Shown here: positions 7,188 to 14,570 of the stretch, one piece after another
Layout: every line of letters begins with the position of its first letter
Numbering within the stretch: position 1 is the first letter of the stretch
NCBI GenBank assembly: GCA_018304565.1
Contig: JAGVVX010000004.1
Coordinates: 1-22,387 of the forward strand
Direction of reading: 5' to 3'
DNA from: Candidatus Aenigmatarchaeota archaeon
GTDB taxonomy: Archaea > Aenigmatarchaeota > Aenigmatarchaeia > GW2011-AR5
DNA: 22,387 bases
Notes under the pieces: model-generated
The model's database searches: none
Told to the model about the DNA's origin: nothing
What the model saw: only the letters and a program-made list of their open reading frames with translations
Translations under genes and position numbers: made by a program

Positions 7188-7222
7188 TAAGCGAGGGCTA
7201 TGAGTGGTTGGGTTGTAGGCTA
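7144..7222 (-). repeat. Copy D of the ~79-bp accessory-island repeat (inverted)
   Basis: Read on the minus strand from 7222: TAGCCTAC, then CAACCACTCA at offset 12 (7210) and GAACCAAAC at offset 44 (7178), with TTATGAGCC at the far end. Offsets match copies B and C exactly, in opposite orientation. It overlaps the 3' end of the ATPase gene and closes the island. CATAAC/GTTATG around TTT (7148-7162) forms a small hairpin not shared with the other copies. Confidence 0.8.
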
Positions 7223-7271
7223 CAAAACAAACTGATTTTTAACTCGTTAGCCAGTATTCAATCTTAAGAAA

Positions 7272-7457
7272 TTAGGCTTTTACTCCCCTGCGTTCTTTTG
7301 CCTTGAGGCGTAGTTCTTTGCCGCCGCAGCGCCTGCATTGTATCTTTTTCTTCTTTACCTTGTCAGGCTGCGCTCTTATTTTTGCGTTGCAGTTCATGCA
7401 AATAAACACGTTTTTGAAAAGCCTGTTAGCAATGAGTTCAGGGAGTTTCTTGGGCAT
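7272..7457 (-). CDS. rpl40e: Ribosomal protein L40e (eL40)
   Basis: This is a 61-residue zinc-ribbon protein of the large subunit. The start at 7457 gives MPKKLPELIANRLFKNVFICMNCNAKIRA; two pairs, CMNC (29-32) and CRRC, form the zinc site, followed by LRLKAKERRG, the typical L40e ending. A longer reading from 7481 would overlap htpX and is unlikely. The ATG lies 4 nt after the htpX stop, so it is the last gene of the kinase-htpX-L40e operon. Confidence 0.88.
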   Translation of the reverse strand: MPKKLPELIANRLFKNVFICMNCNAKIRAQPDKVKKKKIQCRRCGGKELRLKAKERRGVKA

Positions 7458-7461
7458 ATGG

Positions 7462-8277
7462 TCACTTCTTTGACATGTCATTTAGTCTTTTTATTCTGAT
7501 TTCTGTCGATGGGTGTGTAGCAAAGAGGTTAGCCATGCTGCCAGCAGTGAAAGGATTGACGATGAATAGGTGCGACGCTGAAGAGTTGCCGTGAAGAGGC
7601 CTTGCTTTTGCGCTGTCTGAAATCTTCTGCAATGCGCTAGCAAGGTCCAGGGGATCTGAAAGCATCGCTCCTGTCCTGTCAGCTCCTAGTTCTCTGCTGC
7701 GGGAAATTGCAAGCCTGATGAGCATTGCCGCAATCGGTGCAAGGACGAAGAGCAGAATGAAGCTCAGTGCGTTCCTGTTTCTTTCGTCACCGTAGAAAAA
7801 TGCATATGCGACCCATGTTAATGCTCCAGCCACTGTTGCCGCCATCGTACTTACAAGCATATCTTTATTCTTCACGTGCCCTATCTCGTGAGCGAGCACT
7901 GCTTCTATCTCGTTCTCATCAAGCTTTTCCATAAGCCCTTTTGTTACAGCAACTATTGCATGGTTCTTGTCTCTGCCGGTGGCAAATGCATTTGGCACGT
8001 CCAGATCCATATAGTAGAGCGATGGTTTCGGGATGCCTGCCTTTTTCGCGATGCGCTCAACCATTGCATGAATATCCTTGTGTTCTTTCTCACCGAGTTT
8101 CTTTGCTTTGTACATCCGCAAGACAAATTTGTCAGAATACCAGTATGAAATGAAGTTCGTCGCAAAAGCCAATACAAGCCCCAACGTTAATCCAAAAAGC
8201 CCGCCAAAAATGTAGCCTACTGACAGCAGTATTGCTGTCAGGAGTCCCATGAGCAATGTTATTCTTATCCACGACAT
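7462..8277 (-). CDS. htpX: Membrane zinc metalloprotease HtpX (M48)
   Basis: HtpX-type peptidases degrade damaged membrane proteins. With the ATG at 8277 the protein has 271 residues: two N-terminal membrane segments (~5-45), then the catalytic domain with HEIGH (130-134, zinc His and catalytic Glu), two further hydrophobic segments (~145-165, ~172-190) and RELGAD with the third zinc ligand Glu196. The end, LFATHPSTEIRIKRL, is the usual family C-terminus. A TTG start three codons upstream overlaps the kinase stop and is less likely. All catalytic residues are present. It is 5 nt downstream of the AK6-like kinase gene and 4 nt upstream of L40e. Confidence 0.95.
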   Translation of the reverse strand: MSWIRITLLMGLLTAILLSVGYIFGGLFGLTLGLVLAFATNFISYWYSDKFVLRMYKAKKLGEKEHKDIHAMVERIAKKAGIPKPSLYYMDLDVPNAFATGRDKNHAIVAVTKGLMEKLDENEIEAVLAHEIGHVKNKDMLVSTMAATVAGALTWVAYAFFYGDERNRNALSFILLFVLAPIAAMLIRLAISRSRELGADRTGAMLSDPLDLASALQKISDSAKARPLHGNSSASHLFIVNPFTAGSMANLFATHPSTEIRIKRLNDMSKK

Positions 8278-8282
8278 AGCAA

Positions 8283-8831
8283 TCAAACCATCTTAAGAAC
8301 TACGTTTCTGTATTTTTCAGTCCAGTCTATTCTTCCTATGCGATATTTCTTTTGAAGGGAATAACTATTTAAAATATCTTTGATCAGTGCTGCAGCCTTT
8401 CTTGGTTTCATTCTGCTTGTATCTATCTCAAAGGCGGTTTTTCCAATTCCTGCTTCCATTGCGATTTCATCAATAAATTCGGCCAAAACATTTTCCCTTA
8501 TCTTGCTTCTGCTCCAGTTTCTTTTCTTGAGGCGTTTTTCCAGCTCTGCTGGATTGGTTCTCAGAACAAATATGTAATCAGCCTCTACAACATGAGAAAG
8601 ATGGCCTTCAAGGATGTTTATTCTATTTTTTTCAACTTCTTTCGAAACAGCTTCAGACAGTTCCTTTGTGTCTATTTCTCTTGTTTTTCTTTTTCTATCA
8701 TAAGTGTAATTTAACTTTCCTTTATCGGCAAGCTCATTTATGCCTATTTGTTTTGCATCGAGTAACTTTGCAAGTATTCTGGCTACGCCTGTCTTTCCGG
8801 TCCCGGGCGTGCCTGTTATTGCTATTAGCAT
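8283..8831 (-). CDS. AK6/Fap7-like nucleotide kinase
   Basis: This family is linked to small-subunit maturation (Fap7) and has adenylate kinase/ATPase activity. The 182 residues show P-loop GTPGTGKT (7-14), ILEGHLSH (73-80), the substrate and LID region TNPAELEKRLKKRNWSRSKIREN, and a C-terminal ending (IDWTEKYRNVVLKMV) typical of the archaeal form. The ATG at 8831 is preferred over an upstream TTG. It is the first gene of an operon with htpX and L40e, which fits a ribosome-linked role. A general dNMP/NMP kinase role cannot be excluded. Confidence 0.88.
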   Translation of the reverse strand: MLIAITGTPGTGKTGVARILAKLLDAKQIGINELADKGKLNYTYDRKRKTREIDTKELSEAVSKEVEKNRINILEGHLSHVVEADYIFVLRTNPAELEKRLKKRNWSRSKIRENVLAEFIDEIAMEAGIGKTAFEIDTSRMKPRKAAALIKDILNSYSLQKKYRIGRIDWTEKYRNVVLKMV

Positions 8832-8845
8832 AAGCAAAAATTGAA

Positions 8846-8860
8846 CTTATTAGTTTTAAG
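8846..8860 (-). promoter_or_regulatory. Promoter of the kinase-htpX-L40e operon
   Basis: CTTAAAACTAATAAG on the minus strand has a TATA-like core centred ~24 nt before the ATG at 8831, with no ribosome-binding site. It fits a leaderless start inside the 30-nt gap after the upstream gene. Confidence 0.45.
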
Positions 8861-8861
8861 A

Positions 8862-9209
8862 CTATTCTTTAGCTTTTTCTAAGAGATCTCTATATTCCTT
8901 AGGAAGCGGTAAAGAAGAATCTCTGCAAAACTCTTCCAGTTCTTCAGGAGATCTGCCTATCCAGAAAGGATCGTGGAATGAACCAGCACTTCCATTTATC
9001 CATCCTAAAACATATTCTTGAAACACCGGGTCTTTGTAAGAAACTCTGGCTTGATCTTCATTAGTAATAACTCTGGCCATTAAATAAACTGGACCAGAGC
9101 CTTGTGCGTTTTCATAAGTTAGTCTTAATTTGAGTTCACCGTCTAAAACCCAGACTGCTTTATGCTTAATGTCCGGATCCGACAATTCTGTTAATCTCCA
9201 TTCTCTCAT
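8862..9209 (-). CDS. Hypothetical protein, 115 aa
   Basis: No family was recognised. The protein is soluble, acidic and without a signal or membrane segment. It has a beta-rich first half (AVWVLDGELKLRLTYE, GPVYLMARVITNE) and a helical, charged end (SPEELEEFCRDSSLPLPKEYRDLLEKAKE). The ATG lies 17 nt after the glyA stop on the same strand, so it is probably co-transcribed with glyA. Lower G+C than glyA hints at a separate origin. Confidence 0.7.
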   Translation of the reverse strand: MREWRLTELSDPDIKHKAVWVLDGELKLRLTYENAQGSGPVYLMARVITNEDQARVSYKDPVFQEYVLGWINGSAGSFHDPFWIGRSPEELEEFCRDSSLPLPKEYRDLLEKAKE

Positions 9210-9226
9210 GTATTTCTAGAACAAAG

Positions 9227-10498
9227 TTAATCATAAAAAGGGAATTGCCTGCATAGCTCAAGCACATCCTGCCTGACTTTTTCCTTTGCTGCAGCGTCGC
9301 TTCTGTGCTTTATTGCGCGATTGATAAGCTCCCCTACACAGTTCATTTCATCTTCCTTCATTCCTCGCGTTGTGAGCACCGGCGTGCCTAATCGTATCCC
9401 GCTCGGATCCCAGGGCTTTCTCGGGTCAAAAGGTACCATGTTCTTGTTCACGGTTATGCCTACTTCATCCAGGGCTGTCTCTGCTTCCTTGCCTGTCACT
9501 TCTTTGTTCCTGAGATCGGCAAGTATGAGGTGGTTATCCGTGCCGCCTGTGACCAGTCGGAATCCATGGCTCATCAATGATTCTGCAAGCGCCCTGGCAT
9601 TTTTTACAATTTGCCTGGCATAATCCTTGAATTCCGGTTGCATCGCCTCGTTAAAAGCCACGGCCTTTGCAGCATTTGTGTGATTATGCGGGCCTCCCTG
9701 GAAGCAGGGAAAGACGGCAAAATTTATCATCTGGGCGAGATTTTTCTGGGAGTTGGGATGGTACTTGTCGTGATATCTGTCTTCGGTCTTCGACATGATT
9801 ATAGCCCCCCTCGGCCCGCGCAACGTTTTGTGCGTGGTTGTAGTCACAATATCGCAGTATGGTATTGGTGACTGATGCACCCCTCCAACAACAAGCCCTG
9901 CTATATGCGCGATATCCGCCATGTGGTAAGCTTCTACCTCGTCAGCTATCTCTGCAAAAGCTTTGAAGTCTATCTCGCGCGGGTAAGCTGTGAGCCCGGA
10001 AAGAATAAGCTTCGGCTTTTCGCGCAGCGCTATCTTTCTTATTTCATCATAATCGAACATCTCTGTTTCCTGAGAGACCCCATAAGGAACAGGTTTGAAC
10101 ATCTGCCCGGAGAAATTGACAGCAGCGCCATGCGTCAGATGCCCGCCATGTGCAAGCTCCAGCCCCATGAACTTGTCGCCTATGCCCAGCACGGCATAAA
10201 GCGCTGCAAGGTTTGCGGGGCTTCCTGAAAGCGGCTGGACATTCACGTGCTCGCAGCCGAACAGCTGCCTAGCCCGGTCAATGGCAAGCTGTTCAACAAC
10301 ATCGATGTATTTGTTGCCGCCGTAGTATCTTTTCCCCGGCAGGCCCTCGGAATATTTGTTTGTCAGGATCGAGCCCATTGCCTCGAGCACATTTCTACTG
10401 ACATAATTCTCGGACGGAATAAGCTCCAGGCCTTCCTCCTGTCTCTTGCGCTCGAGAAGTATTGCCTCAAAGATCTCGGAGTCATCGTCAGCAAGCAT
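9227..10498 (-). CDS. glyA: Serine hydroxymethyltransferase
   Basis: This PLP enzyme converts serine and tetrahydrofolate to glycine and 5,10-methylene-tetrahydrofolate. The 423 residues are full length. Motifs seen: ELIPSENY (25-32), GLPGKRYYGG, LAHGGHLTHG (115-124), the PLP-contacting ADIAHIAG (194-201) and TTTTHKTLRGPRG with the PLP lysine Lys224. It resembles the bacterial-type GlyA. A leaderless start fits the TATA box at 10521-10528. Its product is the carbon donor of ThyX-type thymidylate synthases, and a ThyX-like gene lies 1 kb away on the opposite strand. Confidence 0.97.
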   Translation of the reverse strand: MLADDDSEIFEAILLERKRQEEGLELIPSENYVSRNVLEAMGSILTNKYSEGLPGKRYYGGNKYIDVVEQLAIDRARQLFGCEHVNVQPLSGSPANLAALYAVLGIGDKFMGLELAHGGHLTHGAAVNFSGQMFKPVPYGVSQETEMFDYDEIRKIALREKPKLILSGLTAYPREIDFKAFAEIADEVEAYHMADIAHIAGLVVGGVHQSPIPYCDIVTTTTHKTLRGPRGAIIMSKTEDRYHDKYHPNSQKNLAQMINFAVFPCFQGGPHNHTNAAKAVAFNEAMQPEFKDYARQIVKNARALAESLMSHGFRLVTGGTDNHLILADLRNKEVTGKEAETALDEVGITVNKNMVPFDPRKPWDPSGIRLGTPVLTTRGMKEDEMNCVGELINRAIKHRSDAAAKEKVRQDVLELCRQFPFYD

Positions 10499-10520
10499 AA
10501 GTTCCTGACGCTTCGAAAGG

Positions 10521-10528
10521 ATATAAAG
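10521..10528. promoter_or_regulatory. Single TATA box shared by two divergent leaderless genes
   Basis: ATATAAAG (plus) / CTTTATAT (minus) is centred ~26 nt before the glyA ATG (10498, minus) and ~24 nt before the ATG at 10549 (plus). The start codons are only 50 bp apart, and no other TATA-like element at the right distance is visible for either. CGAAAGG just upstream on the plus strand resembles a BRE, so the plus direction may be stronger. Confidence 0.5.
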
Positions 10529-10548
10529 ATAGAAAATATTTCCCTGAT

Positions 10549-10824
10549 ATGATTATATATCACGCAGATTTCGGCATGTGGGACGCTTATATCGCTGAAG
10601 AGACAAATCAAGGAATTGTAATATCTAAAGGCTACGAAATTATGGCAATAGGTTCAGGTGGAACGTTTTTTCCTTCTGTTCATCCTGGATTTAAAAGATA
10701 TGAGGTGGATGAGACCCAGTTCAGGGAATTAATGAGTATGGGAAAAGAATCGCTTGAGTTTCAAAAAAGATTTCATGAAAAGACTGTTGCTTTTATGAAC
10801 TCAATGCAACCTGTAACTTCTTGA
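10549..10824 (+). CDS. Hypothetical protein, 91 aa
   Basis: No family was recognised. The sequence begins MIIYHADFGMWDAYIAEETNQG, is beta-rich for ~50 residues (GYEIMAIGSGGTFFPSV) and ends in an amphipathic helix (ESLEFQKRFHEKTVAFMNSM). No signal or membrane segment is seen. It has a well-placed TATA box and a leaderless start, which supports a real gene. It is divergent from glyA and 36 nt upstream of the deoxyribosyltransferase-like gene, which has its own promoter. Confidence 0.65.
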   Translation: MIIYHADFGMWDAYIAEETNQGIVISKGYEIMAIGSGGTFFPSVHPGFKRYEVDETQFRELMSMGKESLEFQKRFHEKTVAFMNSMQPVTS

Positions 10825-10831
10825 CAAAGAC

Positions 10832-10838
10832 ATATAAG
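10832..10838 (+). promoter_or_regulatory. TATA box for the deoxyribosyltransferase-like gene
   Basis: ATATAAG is centred 26 nt upstream of the ATG at 10861 in the short gap after the preceding gene. It fits a leaderless promoter. Confidence 0.5.
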
Positions 10839-10860
10839 TTTATCATTTATAGAAAAGGTC

Positions 10861-11466
10861 ATGAACGGAAGAACACTCAGACAATATTCAGAAGATTCAA
10901 GAATGCCTTTATACATCCCTGAAATCATACTCAGAAAACAAAGTCATTTGCTGCCTCACATTGTAGATAGTTTGTTTGTTGCTTACGTTTCCGGTGCTCT
11001 TACAGGCGTTGACGAACCCACTAAAGAAAGATATGTTAAAACCAAGGAAATTGTGGAAAGGCGAAATGGTTTTGCTTATGTACCGCACATAAATGGTACA
11101 GACCCTGTTAAACATCCTGATGTAACACCTGGAGACGTGAGAGATATTGATGAATTCTGGTCCGTATCTGTTCCTGATTTCCAGATAACATGGGTAGAAC
11201 CTTCTGCAATCGGATCAGGAATAGAGGCCGGATGGGGAGAACAGACATGGGCAGGAACTGGCAGAAGGGTGCCAATAATTGCCTTACACCCGGCTGCCAA
11301 AAATGTTACTAGAATCATGAGAGGTCTTAAGAATTATGCAAAAGAAATTCCATACGAATCACTGAATCACGCATATGAAAGTCTGGACAGATTGATGGCA
11401 GAAATAGAAATCTGGTCTCATCATGAAAGAGTTAGATATTTCTTTGAAGCGGTTCAAATCTTATAA
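10861..11466 (+). CDS. Nucleoside 2-deoxyribosyltransferase-like protein
   Basis: The 201-residue protein has the pattern of the nucleoside 2-deoxyribosyltransferase / Rcl (DNPH1) superfamily: strand plus glycine turn AYVSGALTG (41-49), an acidic stretch around DVRDIDEFW, then VPDFQITWVEPSAIGSGIEAGWGE, where the final E-x-G-x-G region (Glu122) occupies the place of the catalytic glutamate. Such enzymes exchange or hydrolyse the glycosidic bond of deoxynucleosides or their monophosphates. Which reaction applies is not visible. A ~40-residue N-terminal extension and a helical C-terminus are additional to the core. Its neighbours (ThyX-like, dihydroorotase, glyA) suit pyrimidine salvage or clean-up of modified dNMPs. 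Confidence 0.65.
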   Translation: MNGRTLRQYSEDSRMPLYIPEIILRKQSHLLPHIVDSLFVAYVSGALTGVDEPTKERYVKTKEIVERRNGFAYVPHINGTDPVKHPDVTPGDVRDIDEFWSVSVPDFQITWVEPSAIGSGIEAGWGEQTWAGTGRRVPIIALHPAAKNVTRIMRGLKNYAKEIPYESLNHAYESLDRLMAEIEIWSHHERVRYFFEAVQIL

Positions 11467-11468
11467 GC
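11461..11468 (+). promoter_or_regulatory. TATA box for the ThyX-like gene, overlapping the upstream stop codon
   Basis: TTATAAGC contains the TAA stop of the preceding gene (11464-11466) and is centred ~25 nt before the ATG at 11489. This supports that ATG rather than the earlier one at 11423. Confidence 0.5.
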
Positions 11469-11488
11469 TTTCTTCTGGTATTAAGGGC

Positions 11489-13132
11489 ATGGATCCGCTC
11501 GTGCAAAATGATCTGCAGCAGATGACAGGGGAAGAGATAAGGATTCTTTCGCAGTTCTGCACTAATATGGACAAGCCTGTTTTTGCCTTGCGCAACCTGC
11601 CGGAGGTTGTCAAGGGCGCTTTGTTCTCGCGTTACAGCCGGGCGCCATACAGCTTGCGCATGACATTGCTGCGTGAGTTCATCCAGAAGCCGGAGATGGG
11701 TTTCAGCGAGATAGTTAATTTCCAGATTGACCGGGGTGCAGACGAGATTGTAGCAATAAAAAAGGCAGAGGAGTTCTATGACCGCGTTCTTGTCGGATAC
11801 GGCGACGATTCTGTTGCAGAGCTCGGAGGCGCGCACATAGCATGCGAGAACGTTTCCAACATAGCGAGCAAGGTGCTTGAGGACTCCAGGATAGGGCTGT
11901 CGCCGCTTGAAAAATCAACGCGTTACATGCTCTTCAACGAAAAAACAAACGGCGAGTACAGGTTCTACAAAGACCCTGCAATCATGCAGTCAGAATTTGC
12001 CGGGCTTTACTTGAAGATCTGCAATCTTCTTTTTGACGCTTATTCAGGCCTCGTAGATCCGATGATGGCTTTCATACGCGAGAAGTATCCGCAGGAGGAG
12101 GGCACAACGGACCGTGCCTACGCATTTACTGTGAAAGCCAAGGCGTGCGATATCATTCGCGTCTTCCTGCCTGCGGCGGCATTGACAAATGTCGGCATAT
12201 TCGGGAACGGCCGGGCTTTCGAATACTTGCTGACAAAGATGTACGCCAGCGAGCTTGTGGAGATGCGGAACCTGGCCGGGACAATGCAGGAAGAGCTCCA
12301 GAAAGTTATACCTTCTTTTGTTAAGCGGGCTAACGATCAATATGGCCAGGTGCAGCAGAAATTCTTTACAGAAACAATAAATGCTGCAAAAACTTCTGCG
12401 TCAAATATCCTGAAAGAAAGTGTTGCACAGAGCGAAAGCGTGGTGCTTGTTGATTATGACAAAGAAGCAGAAAAAAAGATAGCTGCTACAATTCTCTATT
12501 CCCAGTCAAAGCATCCAATGCAGCAAATAAACGAAGCTATAGGAAAGATGAGTGAGGAAGAAAGAAGAAGAATCATCCACGATTGCCTCAATACTAGAAG
12601 CAACAGGCGGCACCGCCCGGGCAGGCCTTTCGAAGCTGCATCTTACACTTTTGATCTCCTTGGGAACTATGCTATTTATCGCGACCTGCAGAGGCACAGG
12701 ATGCTCACGCAGGAAAGGCAGCGTCTTACGACACACAACGGCTACGACACGCCGAAGGAACTTGTAGAGGCAGGTTTTGCGGACAAATACCGCGACTGCA
12801 TGGAAAAGGCCAGGGAAGCATTCGAGGAGATCTCAGAAAGATTTCCTCAACAGGCGCAGTACATAGTGCCTTTTGGCTACCGCATTCGCTGGTACTTCCA
12901 TCTTAATCTACGAGAGCTTTATCACCTGCTTGAATTGCGCACAATGCGGCAGGGTCATCCTGATTACCGCAAGATGTGCCAGGAAATGTTCCGCCAGGCG
13001 CAAAAAGTGCATCCTTTCCTGATGTCCTTTATGAAATTCATCGACATGAATGACTACGAGTTAGAGCGGCTGGAATCCGAAAAGCGAATAGACAAGAAAA
13101 TGGAAGAAGTAAAGAAGAAATACGGCAGCTGA
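11489..13132 (+). CDS. thyX: Tandem-domain ThyX-like flavin-dependent thymidylate synthase homologue
   Basis: ThyX makes dTMP from dUMP with FAD and methylene-tetrahydrofolate. This 547-residue protein is over twice the usual ~220-250 and looks like two ThyX-type halves. The second half has SYTFDLLGNYAIYRDLQRHRMLTQERQR (RHR at 402-404) and the C-terminal NLRELYHLLELR (473-484). The first half has SPLEKSTRYMLFNE (EKSTRY at 141-146) and a weaker C-terminal-like segment. The classic RHRxxSxNxxSxR motif is therefore split: the first half keeps the S-x-R-Y part, the second only RHR. Activity as thymidylate synthase is plausible but unproven. The ATG at 11489 is chosen from its TATA spacing; the longer frame from 11423 overlaps the upstream gene. 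Dihydroorotase follows after 4 nt. Confidence 0.8.
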   Translation: MDPLVQNDLQQMTGEEIRILSQFCTNMDKPVFALRNLPEVVKGALFSRYSRAPYSLRMTLLREFIQKPEMGFSEIVNFQIDRGADEIVAIKKAEEFYDRVLVGYGDDSVAELGGAHIACENVSNIASKVLEDSRIGLSPLEKSTRYMLFNEKTNGEYRFYKDPAIMQSEFAGLYLKICNLLFDAYSGLVDPMMAFIREKYPQEEGTTDRAYAFTVKAKACDIIRVFLPAAALTNVGIFGNGRAFEYLLTKMYASELVEMRNLAGTMQEELQKVIPSFVKRANDQYGQVQQKFFTETINAAKTSASNILKESVAQSESVVLVDYDKEAEKKIAATILYSQSKHPMQQINEAIGKMSEEERRRIIHDCLNTRSNRRHRPGRPFEAASYTFDLLGNYAIYRDLQRHRMLTQERQRLTTHNGYDTPKELVEAGFADKYRDCMEKAREAFEEISERFPQQAQYIVPFGYRIRWYFHLNLRELYHLLELRTMRQGHPDYRKMCQEMFRQAQKVHPFLMSFMKFIDMNDYELERLESEKRIDKKMEEVKKKYGS

Positions 13133-13136
13133 TTCT

Positions 13137-14456
13137 ATGGCTAAGATTTACGATCTTGTAATTGATGCAACTGGAGGAATGATTGCTGATCCAATCAGAA
13201 AACCCGTGAGAGGTTGTATTGGAATTGCAGGAGAAAGTGTAGAAAAAATAAGTGATTATCTTCTGACAGGCAAAAGAACTATTTCTACCAAAGGTTATGT
13301 GTTCCCGGGTTTCATCGACGGACATGTGCATCTCAGGGACGAAGAGTGGTATTCGAAGGAAGATTTTGTGAGCGGTACACGGGCAGCAATTAACGGCGGC
13401 GTCACCACAGTTGCCGATATGCCAAATGTTCCAAGACCAGTGCTAACCCTGGAAGATGTGAAAAGACGAAAAGAGCTGGCTGCAAAAGCAAGATGTGATG
13501 TTGTATTCTATGGTGGCGTGACTGAACGTAATCTTGGCGAGCTGGAAAGAATGGCGCCTGACATCTGCGGCTACAAAATCTATGTTTGTGAAAGCACGGG
13601 CAATCTCATGCTGCAACCCGAGAAACTCCATCAGGCTCTTCGGCGAATAGAAAGTACTGGAAAACCTGTAACTATCCACTGTGAAGATCAGGAAATGCTC
13701 GAGGAGATGAAAAGAAATTTGGGAGGACTGGAATATCCGCATGTACATTGCGATCTTCGGCCTCCAGCAGCTGAAATTGCAGCAATAAAAGATGTTCTTT
13801 CTGTAGCTTCCGGTATCAATGTTCATGTGAACATCGCTCACACATCAACTGCTGGCGGGCTTAAGCTAGTAGAAGAGTACCAAGAAACTCATGGCCGGGC
13901 AAGAGTGACCTGTGAAGTCACGCCTCATCATTTGCATTTCACTTCACACGACATGTCAATGCAAGGCGATATGCTGAAGATGAATCCTCCGCTTAGATCA
14001 GAAGCCGATAGAAAAGCGCTTTTTGAAGGTCTTAGAGATGGCGCAATACATATGCTAGCGACAGACCACGCTCCTCACACTAGAGAAGATAAGATGTCTG
14101 AAAAACCTTCAGGAGTGCCTAATCTGGATGACTACGGAAGAATTGTCTCAGGACTTATAGATGATGGGATTAGACTCCAAAGAATTGCAGAAGTAACATC
14201 ATTCAATCCGGCCGCTTATCTAGGATTGCCTCACAGGGGCCGCATACAAGAAGGTTATGTCGCTGATTTGGCTATAATTGAAAAAAGAAGTATTTTTGCC
14301 GGTTTAGCTGCAGCTGAGCCGGACAGCAGCAATGAACATAAAATATATACAAAATGCGGTTGGTCGCCATACGAAAGGGAAAGATTTCCAGGTGTTGTGA
14401 CCTACACCATACATCGTGGACAGATAGTCAAAAAAGACGGCAAAGTCATGGGTTGA
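13137..14456 (+). CDS. pyrC: Dihydroorotase
   Basis: This is a zinc amidohydrolase of de novo pyrimidine synthesis (carbamoyl-aspartate to dihydroorotate). The 439 residues keep the metal and substrate set: GHVHLRD (His63, His65, Arg67), MPN (Asn97), the likely carboxylated Lys147 in GYKIYV, His181 in TIHCED, His235 in NIAHTST, and Asp310 in ATDHAPH. The C-terminal beta sandwich (GRIQEGYVADLAII) is present. It starts 4 nt after the ThyX-like gene, so the two are one transcription unit. It could be confused with allantoinase or hydantoinase, but HVHLRD with ATDHAPHTREDK favours PyrC. Lower G+C than the ThyX-like gene. Confidence 0.93.
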   Translation: MAKIYDLVIDATGGMIADPIRKPVRGCIGIAGESVEKISDYLLTGKRTISTKGYVFPGFIDGHVHLRDEEWYSKEDFVSGTRAAINGGVTTVADMPNVPRPVLTLEDVKRRKELAAKARCDVVFYGGVTERNLGELERMAPDICGYKIYVCESTGNLMLQPEKLHQALRRIESTGKPVTIHCEDQEMLEEMKRNLGGLEYPHVHCDLRPPAAEIAAIKDVLSVASGINVHVNIAHTSTAGGLKLVEEYQETHGRARVTCEVTPHHLHFTSHDMSMQGDMLKMNPPLRSEADRKALFEGLRDGAIHMLATDHAPHTREDKMSEKPSGVPNLDDYGRIVSGLIDDGIRLQRIAEVTSFNPAAYLGLPHRGRIQEGYVADLAIIEKRSIFAGLAAAEPDSSNEHKIYTKCGWSPYERERFPGVVTYTIHRGQIVKKDGKVMG

Positions 14457-14531
14457 CAAAGCTATTTTAACTTTTGGGCGCATTCTTATGCTGTCGATGA
14501 CAAACTGAGACGCTTTTCTGCATATCTGGGG

Positions 14532-14539
14532 TTTTAAAC
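14532..14539 (+). promoter_or_regulatory. Candidate TATA box for EF-2
   Basis: TTTTAAAC lies ~36 nt before the EF-2 ATG, predicting a leader of about 10 nt. An alternative AT-rich stretch at ~14547-14557 is too close. The rest of the 114-bp gap after dihydroorotase shows nothing else. Confidence 0.4.
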
Positions 14540-14570
14540 TAGCAGAATAAATTTTACATGGGAAATTTTC

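Noticed and set aside
4663..7222. Integron attC sites
   Set aside because: The repeats are A/C-rich on one strand and do not fold, and no RYYYAAC/GTTRRRY pair or IntI-like integrase is present.
11451..11470. tRNA T-arm-like GGTTCAAATC
   Set aside because: The flanks do not form a T stem and there is no acceptor or anticodon arm; it lies in the end of a coding sequence.
11423..11488. Longer N-terminus for the ThyX-like protein
   Set aside because: It would overlap the upstream gene by 44 nt, while the ATG at 11489 has a TATA box at the leaderless distance.
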